From assembly GCF_014700075.1 (NCBI RefSeq), contig NZ_JACXBU010000005.1:1-64000 (forward strand): a stretch of DNA of 64,000 bases, in the 5' to 3' direction. The number at the start of each line of letters is the position of its first letter. The first letter of the stretch is position 1. Positions 9,485 to 19,381 of the stretch are shown here, piece by piece. The notes beneath the pieces were generated by a model. It saw only the letters and a program-made list of their open reading frames with translations. It was not told where the DNA came from and did not search any database. The DNA is from Pseudomonas sp. JM0905a (GTDB lineage Bacteria; Pseudomonadota; Gammaproteobacteria; Pseudomonadales; Pseudomonadaceae). Both the position numbers and the translations under genes were made by a program.

Positions 9485-9658
9485 CCTCGGCGTTACCCCG
9501 TTGTTGCGATGGGTAACAGCTTCCCGTCGCCGACTTCCTGACAGTCGCCCTCAACTCGACTATGGGTCGGGACGCTTCCCTTTCGCGCTCCCTATAGTGG
9601 CTAGAAAGGGGACGAGTCTTCGTCGCTTGCCCATACAAGAACAATCAGGGAAGTCGCC

Positions 9659-10705
9659 ATGCGTTCGAAATCGTTGCTTGCCTGGAAGCTCAAGGCCGTG
9701 TTCGTGGCCGGGCTGTTGTCCGCGTCCATTGCCCAGGCGCGCATGGAAGAGCTGCCCGACAGCGAACTGTCCAACATCACCGGGCAGGCCTTCATCAACC
9801 TGACCACCGACGCCAATGCCGGAATCAACTACACCCGCGTCAACTTCGGGGTGAAGGTCGATACCCAGCTGAACATGAAGAAACTCCAGCTCGGCCAATA
9901 CGACGACGCCGTTACCCGGGCGGGGGAGGTTGCCGGCTCGTCCGACATCCTGATCAACAACTTCGCCCTCGGTACCGTGAACGCCGATGGTTCGATCAAC
10001 CCCTTCCGCATCGCCGATCCCTTCGTCGAGCTGGCCTACTCCGGTAACAAGGTGGTGGGCGTGCGCATCGGCTTCGGCGAGGCCAAGGGCGTGCTGTCCG
10101 GGGATATCCAGAGCCTGACCGGGAACATCCCGGTGCATATCACCGGCACCGCCAAGCCGATCTACGACAAGGCGTCTTTCGGCGACAAGATACTGCTGGG
10201 ATTGGCGGGCATCACGAACTCCACCAAGCTGCAAGGGGACGCCACCCTGGTGAACGCCAGCGGCAACCCCGATCCGGTGCGCGGCGGCCTGGCCGGCATG
10301 CCCAATGGCTCAGGGCTGAGTTGCGTCAGCGGTTGCAACCTCGGCGGACTCTCCGACGCCCTGCTGGGCCTGTTCAAGTCCAGCGGCTGTGCCATCCTCT
10401 CCCTGTCCACCTGCTTCCCGCTCGCCGACTTCAAGTCGCTGCCGGTGGGCAACATTTCCAACATGAACACCATGGACGGCGCGGCGAAAGGCTTCTTCAT
10501 CTCCTTTCAGACCCAGGACCTCGCCTGGAAGGACATGGATCAGAACGCCTTCATGACCGCCCTCAAGGGCGCCTTCATGAACATGCCCAAGTACCGGGAC
10601 GCCAACGGCAACCTGGTGTCGCCGATCAACATCGACTTCGAGCAGGCGTTCAACGGCATTCCGCGCCAGGACACCTGCCTGGGCTCGGCCACCGCGGGGT
10701 GCTGA
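9659..10705 (+). CDS. Exported protein 1 of a DUF6160-like tandem cluster
   Basis: A 348-residue protein with a signal peptide (about 1-27, cleavage after Ala-Gln-Ala). It is followed at once by MEELPDSELSNITGQAFIN, the motif shared by all four genes of the cluster. The rest is Gly/Asn/Asp-rich and beta-strand-like, with patches of alternating hydrophobic residues, a Cys-containing stretch (SCVSGC, SGCAILSLSTC) and a C-terminal end in two further Cys. The motif resembles what I know as DUF6160 proteins of Pseudomonas, Acinetobacter and Marinobacter, which have no settled function. It starts an operon of four; an AGGGAAG ribosome site precedes the ATG. Confidence 0.8.
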   Translation: MRSKSLLAWKLKAVFVAGLLSASIAQARMEELPDSELSNITGQAFINLTTDANAGINYTRVNFGVKVDTQLNMKKLQLGQYDDAVTRAGEVAGSSDILINNFALGTVNADGSINPFRIADPFVELAYSGNKVVGVRIGFGEAKGVLSGDIQSLTGNIPVHITGTAKPIYDKASFGDKILLGLAGITNSTKLQGDATLVNASGNPDPVRGGLAGMPNGSGLSCVSGCNLGGLSDALLGLFKSSGCAILSLSTCFPLADFKSLPVGNISNMNTMDGAAKGFFISFQTQDLAWKDMDQNAFMTALKGAFMNMPKYRDANGNLVSPINIDFEQAFNGIPRQDTCLGSATAGC

Positions 10706-10707
10706 GG

Positions 10708-11736
10708 ATGACCCGAGCCGCGGTGATCCTGCTGTCACTGGCCGCCGCCACCGCACAGGCCGAACTCAAGGCGCTGGACGACGATGAGTTGTCCAGCGTG
10801 GATGGGGCGGGCATTGGCTTCGTGCTGGACCAGGTGCTGCTGGATGCCAACAACGCCACCATCACGATCAACGACATCACCAACGCCGCCAAGCAGAACG
10901 TCCCGATCGCGGTGAAGGAGTTCTACCTCGGTGCCACTGGCAGCAACAAAGGCGCGAACCTGAGCCCCGTGACCATCGGCCGGCTCGATCATCCCTTCGC
11001 TCTCAACCTGGCCAAGGGCGAAGACATGCGCACCCTGCGGGACGACGGACAGTGGGTGCAGACCACGCCGAGCAACATCACCGTCCTTGAGTTCATGTTC
11101 CCCGAGCGCCTCACGGGTGCCGCCGGCCAGGCCTGCATCACGGGCCTCGCGACAGCCGGCAACAACTGCTCCAGCCGCGCCAGCGAAAAGGTGGACCTGG
11201 GGATTCGCTTCGACTTCCAGGTCGCCGCCGGGCGCACCGACATCCTCAACCTGGACTTCGCCGAGCTGGCGATGGACGGCTCCTACCTGCGCCTGTGGGG
11301 CGACAGTGGCCGCAGCCAGATGGTGGGCGAAGCGCGCATCAACATCTTCACCAAGAGCCTGCAGATCATGAGCTGCGCGGCCGGCACCACGGGCTGCACC
11401 ACTGCCACCGAGCAGCGTGACCGCACCATCTTCCTCAACAACGCCTACGCCAACATCTCCCTCGGCTACGGCAAGACCCAGCCATTGCTGTTCGACGTGA
11501 GCAGCAACGGCCAGTTCGTGCTGGAACTGCCCAACCCCACCGCGTCCGGTACCACCCAGGCGCAGAAGGATGCGCTGGCCGCCGACTTCTACGCCAATGC
11601 ACCGCGCACCAACATCGTTATCAACAGCCTCCAGGCCGGCAGTGGCAGCGCCGCCAGCGGCGGCTACAACTTCGGCTACAACGCCATCCAGGGCCTCAGC
11701 ATCAATTATCTGAAGGTAACCAGCCATGATCTCTAG
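10708..11736 (+). CDS. Exported protein 2 of the DUF6160-like cluster
   Basis: A 342-residue protein with a short signal peptide (MTRAAVILLSLAAATAQA), then ELKALDDDELSSVDGAGIG, the shared post-signal motif. The body is predicted beta-rich and Asn/Gly/Thr-rich with four Cys in two pairs (ACITGLATAGNNC, SCAAGTTGC). The frame is open further upstream, but the ATG at 10708 lies two bases after the stop of gene 1, has GAGG just before it and begins with the signal peptide. Its end overlaps the start of gene 3 by 11 bases. Function unknown; probably a surface or periplasmic protein. Confidence 0.8.
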   Translation: MTRAAVILLSLAAATAQAELKALDDDELSSVDGAGIGFVLDQVLLDANNATITINDITNAAKQNVPIAVKEFYLGATGSNKGANLSPVTIGRLDHPFALNLAKGEDMRTLRDDGQWVQTTPSNITVLEFMFPERLTGAAGQACITGLATAGNNCSSRASEKVDLGIRFDFQVAAGRTDILNLDFAELAMDGSYLRLWGDSGRSQMVGEARINIFTKSLQIMSCAAGTTGCTTATEQRDRTIFLNNAYANISLGYGKTQPLLFDVSSNGQFVLELPNPTASGTTQAQKDALAADFYANAPRTNIVINSLQAGSGSAASGGYNFGYNAIQGLSINYLKVTSHDL

Positions 11737-12334
11737 GGCGCTCTACCTGGCTGTGCTGCTGGCGCTGCCGATGCTGGCGCAAGCCGAATTGAAGGCGCTG
11801 GAGGACGCCGACCTGAGCCAGATGAGCGGGCAGGGCGGGGTGTACCTTTCCGGTGAATTCAGCATCAACAAGAACGGCGGCGTGCTCTGGAACACGCCGG
11901 CGTCCAATGACCCGACCACCTGGAAAGCCAATGAACGCAGTTGCGCCATCGCCGGCGCCGGCAGTCCGGAAAGCTGCGGCTTGCGCATCGCCATTCGCTC
12001 CGAGGCCAACGGCGGTTGGTACGTGCTGGACAACCTCAATGGGATCTTCAGTTTCGAAGGCCTGACCCTGAATACCCGCCTCATCAACAGTGGCTTCGGC
12101 GGCGATGGCGCAGCCTTCAATCAGGACGTGCTGGCGCTCGGCCTACCCAACGAGGTGCGTTTCAAGAACGGCAGCTTCGCCTTCGGTGTGGCCAACCAGG
12201 GTGGTTGGCAGAACAAGTCCGGCACCGTCGCCAATGGCGGCAATGCCAGTTACCAGCAGACCAATATCTTCTCGGCGAAGATCGACGGCAGCATCCGCAT
12301 GCAAGGCAGCGTGCTGGTCTTCCCGAAGAACTGA
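11726..12334 (+). CDS. Exported protein 3 of the DUF6160-like cluster
   Basis: A 202-residue protein with a signal peptide (about 1-18, ending in MLAQA), then ELKALEDADLSQMSGQGGVY, the shared motif. The mature part has one Cys pair (SCAIAGAGSPESC) and many short beta-strand-like stretches, ending in GSIRMQGSVLVFP. It is the shortest member of the cluster and looks like a single repeat unit of gene 4. Start overlaps gene 2; AAGGTAA lies upstream of the ATG. Confidence 0.78.
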   Translation: MISRALYLAVLLALPMLAQAELKALEDADLSQMSGQGGVYLSGEFSINKNGGVLWNTPASNDPTTWKANERSCAIAGAGSPESCGLRIAIRSEANGGWYVLDNLNGIFSFEGLTLNTRLINSGFGGDGAAFNQDVLALGLPNEVRFKNGSFAFGVANQGGWQNKSGTVANGGNASYQQTNIFSAKIDGSIRMQGSVLVFPKN

Positions 12335-12344
12335 GGAACCGACC

Positions 12345-14669
12345 ATGCGCCCAGCCCCCTTGCTGTTCGGCATGCTCCTCGCCTCCCAGGTGCAGGCAAT
12401 GGAGGCCCTGGACGACTCGTCCATGGCGGCGGTCAGCGGCCAGGGCGGCATCAACCTGGAAACCTCCAGCCAGGGCTGGTCGGCCAGCAATATCAGCTAC
12501 ACCCAGGACGGCCGCAGCCTGAACCTTCGCGATGTGAGCAATCGCGCCGCCAGCGGCTCCACCAGCACCTCCCAGACGACCCTCGACGTGCAGGACGGCC
12601 AGCTGCAGGTCCAGCACAGCTCCAGCCCCCAGGTGCTGGCGGTGAACAACATCGAGATGGATGGCAGCAGCAAGAGCTTCGGTGCTTTCCGAGCCTTCTA
12701 CACCCTGGGCGCCACCCTGAAGCTCAAGGGCGGCGGGGCCAGCGGCGTCAGCGGGATTGCGGTGGACGACAGCCGGCTGTCCCTCAGCGACGTGACCTTC
12801 TACTACCGCGACAATGGCTACGATCTCGTCGTCAAAGGGCTCTCCTTCGACACCTACCTGGACAACGCCTACCTCGACATCGTCAGCGGTGGCAGCGGCA
12901 AGGAGGTCAAGCTCAACCTCGGCGACGCGCGTTTCATCGGCACCATCGGTGGCATCAGCCTGGACCTCGCCCACGGCGACCCAACCGCTTCGCCCGTGAC
13001 GCCCTCCGCGCCGGACCTGCGCGACCCCAACGCCAGCCGCAGTTTCGGCAAATTGAGCATGGACCTGCGCCTGGGCGGCAGCCTCAGCGTCGCCAGCGGG
13101 GGCGCCAGCGGCGAAGGCATCCGCATTCGGCCGGACCTGAATATCGGCAGCAGCCTGTTCCAGTACCAGGATGAAGGCATCCTGCGTGCCGAGAACTTCT
13201 CCGGCACCCTGCGCAGCCTTGGCGGCCTGACCCTCGACCTGGCCCAGGACGCGGGTGGCAGTTATGCACAGGTGGCCTTCCAGGACCTCAAGCTCAACGC
13301 CACGCTGGGCGGCCTGATCATCGGCAACCCGACCAACCAGAAGCTCGGCAGCCTGGCCATCGACCTCAACTTCGCCGACGACGGCGCCAAGCAGAACTGG
13401 CTCAAACTGCGTCCGGGTGGCGACCCCAACTCCGGTGCCAAGGGCCTGACCGCCGATGTCAGCTGGAACATGGCCAACAGCTCGGTTTCCCTCACTGATA
13501 ACGGCAACAGCATGTGGTTCAGCGGCCTGCGCACCAACGGCACCGGCCAGATCACCCTGGACCTGACCAAGAGCTGCGCCGGCGGGGCCAGCACCGGTTG
13601 TTACGCCGGCACCCAGAGCGACATGAGCAAGGGTAGCTACAACGGCCATTTCGACGGCCTGCGCCTGGGGCTTTCCAACATCAAGGGTGGCTACAGCTTC
13701 GACGGCCTGCGCGTGGGGTCGGCCGACGCGCCGCTGCAGGGCGGCACCGAGTTGCTGGTGCTGATGGAAATCTTCCCGGCCTACGACTTCACCCTGAACG
13801 GCCAGATCACCCTGTTGCCGGGTGGCAGCAGTGGCGACGGCGTGCGCTATAACGCCGATTTCGTCTTCAGCGATGCCCGCGCCGCCATCACAGTAGACGA
13901 AACCGGCAAGGGCCTGTGGCTGGCCGGCACGACCTACGACATGCACTTCCGCGATGGCTCGGTGGACGTGAGCAACAACGGCGTGGAGCTGCGCAAGGGC
14001 TCCTACTGGTCGAAGCTGGAAGTCAGCGACCTGCGCTGGGGCGACCGCGCCACCGGTACCAGCCTCGGCCGGCTGGTGCTCAAGCGCTACGAGCTGGGTT
14101 CCACGCTGGCGCTCAGCTCCGGCGGTGCCGGCGCCCTCTGCGTGGGCGGCAGCGGCACCAACGCTGGTGCCTGTTCGGCTAGCGGCGGCCGCTGGGAAGA
14201 CCGGGGCAATGAAGGCGTGTCGGTCAAATTGAAGAACGTCTTCGTCCGCGACACCGCCATCGAAAGCACCACCAACGGCGTGGCCACGGACGAGAAGCGC
14301 AACCAGGTCGTCTGGGAAACCAACCGCGTCAATGGCGCCGCCGGCAGCGGCAGCCAGATGGTTGTGGATAACTTCTATACCTCCGACGGCAATCCCAGCG
14401 ACCCCAACGCCAACACCTATGGCTTCAACGCCGACCTCAACCTGGACGTGGCGCCCACCAAGGTCTGCGCCAAGAACGGCGGCAGTTGCACTCCGGTCAG
14501 CCCCGACCCGCTGGGTTTTGCGGTCAACGGCCGCATCCACTTCAAGGAAATCAACGTCGACCGCCTGCAACATGTCCACCCCACCGGCGGCGCGGTTACC
14601 TCCATGTACGGCATCAAGGTGCAGAACGCCGATATCAGCGCCAACCTGACGGCTACGCCGATCAATTGA
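12345..14669 (+). CDS. Exported protein 4 of the DUF6160-like cluster (large)
   Basis: A 774-residue protein with a signal peptide ([18 protein letters not shown]), then [19 protein letters not shown], the shared motif. The mature part consists of repeated 50-70 residue units such as [42 protein letters not shown] and [19 protein letters not shown]. These suggest a long beta-solenoid or beta-barrel-like fold. Few Cys are present, in the loops ([21 protein letters not shown]). The start at 12345 is 10 bases after the gene 3 stop with GAGGA upstream. The opposite strand is also open but is a high-GC artefact. Function unknown; size and repeats suggest a surface or outer-membrane-associated protein. 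Confidence 0.8.
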   Translation: MRPAPLLFGMLLASQVQAMEALDDSSMAAVSGQGGINLETSSQGWSASNISYTQDGRSLNLRDVSNRAASGSTSTSQTTLDVQDGQLQVQHSSSPQVLAVNNIEMDGSSKSFGAFRAFYTLGATLKLKGGGASGVSGIAVDDSRLSLSDVTFYYRDNGYDLVVKGLSFDTYLDNAYLDIVSGGSGKEVKLNLGDARFIGTIGGISLDLAHGDPTASPVTPSAPDLRDPNASRSFGKLSMDLRLGGSLSVASGGASGEGIRIRPDLNIGSSLFQYQDEGILRAENFSGTLRSLGGLTLDLAQDAGGSYAQVAFQDLKLNATLGGLIIGNPTNQKLGSLAIDLNFADDGAKQNWLKLRPGGDPNSGAKGLTADVSWNMANSSVSLTDNGNSMWFSGLRTNGTGQITLDLTKSCAGGASTGCYAGTQSDMSKGSYNGHFDGLRLGLSNIKGGYSFDGLRVGSADAPLQGGTELLVLMEIFPAYDFTLNGQITLLPGGSSGDGVRYNADFVFSDARAAITVDETGKGLWLAGTTYDMHFRDGSVDVSNNGVELRKGSYWSKLEVSDLRWGDRATGTSLGRLVLKRYELGSTLALSSGGAGALCVGGSGTNAGACSASGGRWEDRGNEGVSVKLKNVFVRDTAIESTTNGVATDEKRNQVVWETNRVNGAAGSGSQMVVDNFYTSDGNPSDPNANTYGFNADLNLDVAPTKVCAKNGGSCTPVSPDPLGFAVNGRIHFKEINVDRLQHVHPTGGAVTSMYGIKVQNADISANLTATPIN

Positions 14670-14693
14670 GCCTTCGGGGCGCCGCCGCCTTTC

Positions 14694-14789
14694 TGTGGGG
14701 GCGAATTCATTCGCCAAGGGCGGCGCAGCTGCCCCTCGGCGATGTTGGGCAGACCTTCGGCCTGCTTGGCGAATAAATTCGCCCCTACA
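14694..14789. repeat. REP-type inverted pair
   Basis: TGTGGGGGCGAATTCATTCG at 14694 and, in inverse orientation, CGAATAAATTCGCCCCTACA ending at 14789, about 53 bases apart. These are typical of pseudomonad REP sequences that occur as inverted pairs between genes and are mobilised by RAYT transposases. No RAYT gene is in the window. The pair lies between the exported-protein cluster and leuA. The remaining bases before leuA hold nothing else I recognise. Confidence 0.8.
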
Positions 14790-14946
14790 GTGTTTCTCTG
14801 GCCCCTATCTACCACCCGCCCGCCGACCTTTCCGCCCACCGCTTTTCACGCCACAATTCCCTGATCTGGGGCCGTCGCCACAAGCAGTCCGGCACCATCA
14901 GCCAGAGCCCCGGCCGCACGCACGGTGGGGCCGTGAGGAGCGAGCC

Positions 14947-16497
14947 ATGAGCAGCCAAGATCGCGTCATCATCTTCGATACCACCCTGCGGGACGGCGAG
15001 CAGAGCCCCGGCGCTTCCATGACCAAGGAAGAAAAGCTGCGCATCGCCAAGGCCCTGGAACGGCTGCGGGTGGACGTGATCGAGGCCGGCTTCGCCATTG
15101 CCAGCCCCGGTGACTTCGAGGCGGTCAAGGCGATCGCCGACAGCATCAAGGACAGCACCGTGTGCAGCCTGTCCCGCGCGGTGGACGCCGACATTGACCG
15201 CGCCGCCGAGGCGCTGGCCGGGGCCAACGCCGGGCGCATCCACACCTTCATCGCCACCAGTCCCATCCACATGCAGTACAAGCTGCGCATGGAGCCGGAC
15301 CAGGTGGTGGAGCAGGCCGTCCGCGCCGTGAAGCGTGCGCGCAACCTCTGTGCTGACGTGGAGTTCTCCTGTGAAGACGCCGGCCGCTCTGAGATCGACT
15401 TCCTCTGCCGCATCATCGAAGCCGCCATCGACGCCGGCGCTCGCACCATCAACATCCCCGACACCGTGGGCTATGCCATTCCGCACCAGTACGCGGACAC
15501 TATGCGCCAGCTGCTGCAGCGCATCCCCAATGCCGACAAGGCAGTGTTTTCGGTGCACTGCCACAACGACCTAGGGCTGGCGGTGGCCAACTCCCTGGCA
15601 GCGGTAGCCGTGGGCGCGCGGCAGGTGGAATGCACCATCAACGGCCTGGGCGAGCGTGCCGGCAACGCTGCGCTGGAAGAGATCGTCATGGCCATCAAGA
15701 CTCGCCAGGACGTGCTCGGCGTCTACACCAACATCGACACCCCGCACATCCTCAGCACGTCGCGCATGGTCTCCGGCATCACCGGTTTTCCGGTGCAGCC
15801 GAACAAGGCCATCGTCGGTGCCAACGCCTTCGCCCATGAGTCCGGCATTCACCAGGACGGCGTGCTCAAGCACCGCGAGACCTACGAGATCATGTCCGCC
15901 CAGTCCGTCGGCTGGCACACCAACAAGATGGTGCTGGGCAAGCACTCCGGGCGTAACGCCTTCCGCACCCGTCTGGAAGAGCTGGGCATTGCGCTGGGCA
16001 GTGAGGCCGACCTGAATGCCGCCTTCGCCCGCTTCAAGGAGCTGGCGGACAAGAAGCACGAAATCTTCGACGAAGACCTGCAAGCGCTGGTCTCCGACAC
16101 CCTGGGCGAGGAAGCCCCGGAACACTTCAAGCTGGTCTACCTGGAAGTCGCGTCCAAGACCGGCGAAGTGCCCCACGCCAAGCTCGTGCTGTCCATCGAC
16201 GGCGTGGAGCAGGGCTCCAGTGCCGAGGGCTCCGGCCCGGTGGACGCCACCTTCAAGGCCATCGAAAGCCTGGCCACCTCCGAGTCGAGCCTGCAGCTCT
16301 ACTCGGTCAATGCCATCACCCAGGGCACCGATTCCCAGGGTGAAGTTACCGTCCGCCTGGAAAAAGCCGGACGAATCGTCAACGGAAACGGTGCGGATAC
16401 CGATATAGTTGTCGCCTCCGCAAAGGCCTACCTCAACGCGCTGAACCTGATGCAGGCAGGCGTGCGCAAGGCTCATCCACAGGTTGCTGACGTTTGA
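14947..16497 (+). CDS. leuA: 2-isopropylmalate synthase
   Basis: A 516-residue enzyme condensing acetyl-CoA with 2-oxoisovalerate, the first committed step of leucine synthesis. The active-site motif [15 protein letters not shown] is near residue 13, the metal-binding HCHND is near 204-208, and the C-terminal region is an allosteric leucine-binding (LeuA dimer) domain. Length matches the E. coli-type enzyme (about 520), shorter than the 556-residue form that I recall as the main P. aeruginosa LeuA. I chose the ATG at 14947, with GAGGAG 6 bases upstream. No leader peptide rich in Leu codons was seen. A TTG start of the next gene overlaps its stop. Confidence 0.92.
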   Translation: MSSQDRVIIFDTTLRDGEQSPGASMTKEEKLRIAKALERLRVDVIEAGFAIASPGDFEAVKAIADSIKDSTVCSLSRAVDADIDRAAEALAGANAGRIHTFIATSPIHMQYKLRMEPDQVVEQAVRAVKRARNLCADVEFSCEDAGRSEIDFLCRIIEAAIDAGARTINIPDTVGYAIPHQYADTMRQLLQRIPNADKAVFSVHCHNDLGLAVANSLAAVAVGARQVECTINGLGERAGNAALEEIVMAIKTRQDVLGVYTNIDTPHILSTSRMVSGITGFPVQPNKAIVGANAFAHESGIHQDGVLKHRETYEIMSAQSVGWHTNKMVLGKHSGRNAFRTRLEELGIALGSEADLNAAFARFKELADKKHEIFDEDLQALVSDTLGEEAPEHFKLVYLEVASKTGEVPHAKLVLSIDGVEQGSSAEGSGPVDATFKAIESLATSESSLQLYSVNAITQGTDSQGEVTVRLEKAGRIVNGNGADTDIVVASAKAYLNALNLMQAGVRKAHPQVADV

Positions 16498-17297
16498 TCA
16501 CAGAACACCGTCGTCGCGCGTATCTCGATGCCATGCAGGTAGCCACCTGGCTACCTCGCACGGCATTGCCCTTTGCCGCGCCCTCCAACCCCGAATTGCT
16601 GGCACTGGCCCCGGAAGTCCCCCGTGAGGATGCCCACGCGCCAGTCGCCGACGTAACCCCCGAAGCGCCAACTGCCGAGGCCCGCCCGGCGGCGACCTCG
16701 GTGCGCGCCAGGATCGAGATTCCGCGCCCTGGCAGCACCCCGCGCCCGGCCGTGCAGTCCGAACCCGAAGCAGTCACCGAGCCCGAAGCCGCCCCAGCGA
16801 AGGTCGAAGCGCTGCCCCCGCCGCGTTTCTCCCTTCAGCTGCTGCGTGCCGGCAACTGCCTGCTGCTGGTGGAACTGCCCACCGGCGAACCCTTCCAGAG
16901 CCGCGACCCGGCCTACCTGCTGCTGAAGGATCTGTTGCGCGCCGCCGGCCTGCCGGACAGCCCGCAGATCCTCGGCGAGCCGGTGCGCTGGCCGTTGCTC
17001 AGCCGCGGCAACATGGACCAGGGGCCCGACGCCGCTCGCGACTTCGTCCAGGGCTTCGTCGGCATGCGCATGGAAGAGCAGGGCGACTGCGCCTGCCTCT
17101 GGCTCGTGGGCCTGCCGGCGGTACGCTTCGCCGGTGAAACCGATGCCACCGCCTTCAATCGCGAGCTTCAGGTCGAAGGCCTTGGCGCCGCCTGGGCCCT
17201 GCCGGGCCTTGAACTGCTGATGGACGAGCCCGAGCGCAAGGGCGAACTCTGGCAAGCCATGCGCCGTGTGATGCGCCGCTGGAAGCACACTGAATGA
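16494..17297 (+). CDS. holD: DNA polymerase III psi subunit, HolD-like
   Basis: A 267-residue protein in the position of holD, overlapping rimI as in E. coli. From memory, the cryptic psi subunit of the Pseudomonas replicase is the gene directly before rimI, longer and very divergent from E. coli psi. The first 25 residues ([17 protein letters not shown]) form the conserved short helix expected to contact the clamp loader. Residues about 35-110 are a Pro/Ala/Glu-rich linker, and a globular C-terminal domain follows. The start is TTG at 16494 overlapping the leuA stop; an alternative is ATG at 16533, which would drop the conserved YLDA. Confidence 0.75.
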   Translation: MITEHRRRAYLDAMQVATWLPRTALPFAAPSNPELLALAPEVPREDAHAPVADVTPEAPTAEARPAATSVRARIEIPRPGSTPRPAVQSEPEAVTEPEAAPAKVEALPPPRFSLQLLRAGNCLLLVELPTGEPFQSRDPAYLLLKDLLRAAGLPDSPQILGEPVRWPLLSRGNMDQGPDAARDFVQGFVGMRMEEQGDCACLWLVGLPAVRFAGETDATAFNRELQVEGLGAAWALPGLELLMDEPERKGELWQAMRRVMRRWKHTE

Positions 17298-17746
17298 CCG
17301 ATGCCGTTTCCTTCCGCCCGATGACCGAGGCGGACCTCGATGCCGTCCTGAAAATCGAATATGCCGCCTTCAGCCACCCCTGGACGCGCGGCATCTTCAC
17401 CGACAGCCTCAAGTCCTACGATTGCTGGCTGATGTTCGAAGGCAGCCAGCAGGTCGGCCATGGTGTGATCAATGTCATCGTTGGTGAAGCCCACCTGCTG
17501 AACATCACCGTCAAGCCGGAAAGCCAGGGCCGCGGCCTGGGCCTGCTCCTGCTGGAACGCCTGATGGACCGCGCGCGCGAGCTGCAGGCCGGCGAATGCT
17601 TCCTGGAAGTGCGCGCCAGCAACCAGTCCGCCTACCGCCTTTACGAGCGCTACGGCTTCAATGAAATCGGCCGTCGACGCGACTATTACCCCGCCGTGGG
17701 TGGCCGCGAAGACGCCCTGGTGATGGCCTGCACGCTGATCGACTGA
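17294..17746 (+). CDS. rimI: Ribosomal protein S18 alanine N-acetyltransferase
   Basis: A 150-residue GNAT-family acetyltransferase. The acetyl-CoA-binding loop QGRGLGLLLLERLM is at about 77-90, and the C-terminal catalytic region includes NQSAYRLYERYGF, typical of RimI. It acetylates the N-terminus of ribosomal protein S18. Its ATG overlaps the holD stop by 4 bases (ATGA), the same arrangement as holD-rimI of E. coli. Confidence 0.92.
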   Translation: MTDAVSFRPMTEADLDAVLKIEYAAFSHPWTRGIFTDSLKSYDCWLMFEGSQQVGHGVINVIVGEAHLLNITVKPESQGRGLGLLLLERLMDRARELQAGECFLEVRASNQSAYRLYERYGFNEIGRRRDYYPAVGGREDALVMACTLID

Positions 17747-17817
17747 ACCCCGCGCGGGCCATTGCCAAAGCTCCCTGCGCTCCGTAAGGTGCCGCCAGCC
17801 ACGAGAGGAGAAGACGC

Positions 17818-18462
17818 ATGAGCGACCTGCAACAGCTGATCGACAACAATGCCCGCTGGGCCGAGAAGATCAAACAGCAAGACCCGGACTTCTTCGCCAA
17901 GCTGGCCAAGCAGCAGGTGCCGGAATACCTCTGGATCGGTTGCTCCGACGCCCGCGTGCCGGCCAACGAAATCGTCGGCATGCTGCCTGGCGACCTGTTC
18001 GTCCACCGCAACGTGGCCAACGTGGTGCTGCACACCGACCTCAACTGCCTGTCGGTCATCCAGTACGCGGTGGACGTGCTCAAGGTGCGCCACATCCTTG
18101 TCACCGGCCACTACGGCTGCGGCGGCGTCCGTGCTGCCATGCGCGACACCCAGTACGGCCTGATCGACGGCTGGCTGCGGACCATCCGCGACCTCTACTA
18201 CGACCAGCGCGAGCACCTGGCCACCTTTGCCACCGAGGAAGAGCGCGTCGATCGCCTGTGCGAGCTCAACGTGATCCAGCAGGTGGCCAACGTCAGCCAC
18301 ACCACCATTGTCCAGAACGCCTGGCACCGTGGGCAGGAGCTCTCCGTCCACGGCTGTATCTACGGCATCAAGGACGGCATCTGGAAGAACCTTAACGTCA
18401 CCGTCAGCGGCATGGAACAACTGCCGCCGCAGTACCGTCTGCGCCCTCTCGGACAGAGCTGA
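17818..18462 (+). CDS. Beta-class carbonic anhydrase
   Basis: A 214-residue zinc enzyme interconverting CO2 and bicarbonate. The zinc ligands are visible: Cys42 and Asp44 in CSDARVP, and His98 and Cys101 in HYGCGG. Length fits E. coli Can (220). The ATG has GAGAGGAG 7 bases upstream. Cytoplasmic; supplies bicarbonate for carboxylases. It is 3 bases upstream of the EamA transporter gene, so the two are probably cotranscribed. Confidence 0.93.
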   Translation: MSDLQQLIDNNARWAEKIKQQDPDFFAKLAKQQVPEYLWIGCSDARVPANEIVGMLPGDLFVHRNVANVVLHTDLNCLSVIQYAVDVLKVRHILVTGHYGCGGVRAAMRDTQYGLIDGWLRTIRDLYYDQREHLATFATEEERVDRLCELNVIQQVANVSHTTIVQNAWHRGQELSVHGCIYGIKDGIWKNLNVTVSGMEQLPPQYRLRPLGQS

Positions 18463-18465
18463 ACC

Positions 18466-19377
18466 ATGTCAAAACCCGACAGCCGGGCCGTTACCCTGGC
18501 CTGGCTTGGCCTGCTTGTGGCCAGCGTTTTCTGGGCCGGAAACGCCCTTGTAGCCCGTGCCTTCCACGATGCCATTCCACCGTTCACCCTGGCGTTCTGG
18601 CGCTGGAGCCTGGCGCTGGCCATCCTCCTGCCCTTCGTCGCCCGGCCCATGTGGGAGCATCGCAGCGCGCTGCGTTACGCCGGCTGGCGCCTGCTGGTAG
18701 TGGCCGCCCTGGGCATCAGTACCTACAGCGTGCTGCTCTACTTCGCGGCGCGCACTACCGTGGCCATCAACCTCACCCTGCTCAACACCTGCCTGCCGCT
18801 GGCCACTTTCATAGGAGCTGGTGTGCTGCTCAATGAATGGCCGCCCCGGCGCGCCTGGCTTGGCATGGCGGTAGCGACTTGCGGCCTGCTGGTGCTGATC
18901 GCCCAGGGGCAGTTGGCGCAACTGGCCGCGCTATCGTTCAACCCGGGCGACCTGATCATGCTGCTGGCCGTAGTCGACTGGGCGCTCTACACCCTGCTGC
19001 TGCGTCGCTGGAATCACTACTTCAAGCTGCCGCCGCTGGTGCTGCTGGGCGCGCTGGTGGGTTGTGGCGTGCCCATGCTGCTGCCGTTCTATCTGCTCGA
19101 ACTGGCCAGTGGGCAGCGCTTCGAACTCTCTGCCGAGAACTTCGCCGCCATCGGTTACACCGGCGTCTGTGCCTCTCTCCTGGCCTACCTGCTGTGGAAC
19201 CAGGGCATCCGCGTGCTGGGGGTGGCCAAGGCCGTGCTCACCAACTACCTGATGCCGGTGTTCACCGCGCTGCTCGGTTACCTGCTGTTGGGCGAGGGAT
19301 TGCAGGCCTACCATTGGTTAGGTGGGGCGATGATCTTCGCCGGCCTGCTGTTGGCGACGCGCCCCTCATTGAGGTGA
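18466..19377 (+). CDS. EamA (DMT superfamily) transporter
   Basis: A 303-residue inner-membrane protein with ten hydrophobic segments in two repeats of five, the EamA/RhaT architecture. N-terminal TLAWLGLLVASVFWAGNAL and the second-repeat signature near NQGIRVLGVAKA are typical. Substrate cannot be told from sequence. It begins 3 bases after the carbonic anhydrase stop and ends 4 bases before the dehydrogenase start, suggesting a three-gene unit. Confidence 0.88.
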   Translation: MSKPDSRAVTLAWLGLLVASVFWAGNALVARAFHDAIPPFTLAFWRWSLALAILLPFVARPMWEHRSALRYAGWRLLVVAALGISTYSVLLYFAARTTVAINLTLLNTCLPLATFIGAGVLLNEWPPRRAWLGMAVATCGLLVLIAQGQLAQLAALSFNPGDLIMLLAVVDWALYTLLLRRWNHYFKLPPLVLLGALVGCGVPMLLPFYLLELASGQRFELSAENFAAIGYTGVCASLLAYLLWNQGIRVLGVAKAVLTNYLMPVFTALLGYLLLGEGLQAYHWLGGAMIFAGLLLATRPSLR

Positions 19378-19381
19378 GCCC

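Noticed and set aside
12162-14717. 851-codon minus-strand open frame opposite exported protein 4
   Set aside because: Composition is Ala/Val/Gly/Gln/His-rich, typical of an antisense shadow; no start signal or domain.
14790-14946. Leader or attenuator before leuA
   Set aside because: I saw no Leu-rich leader peptide and no clear terminator or antiterminator pair.
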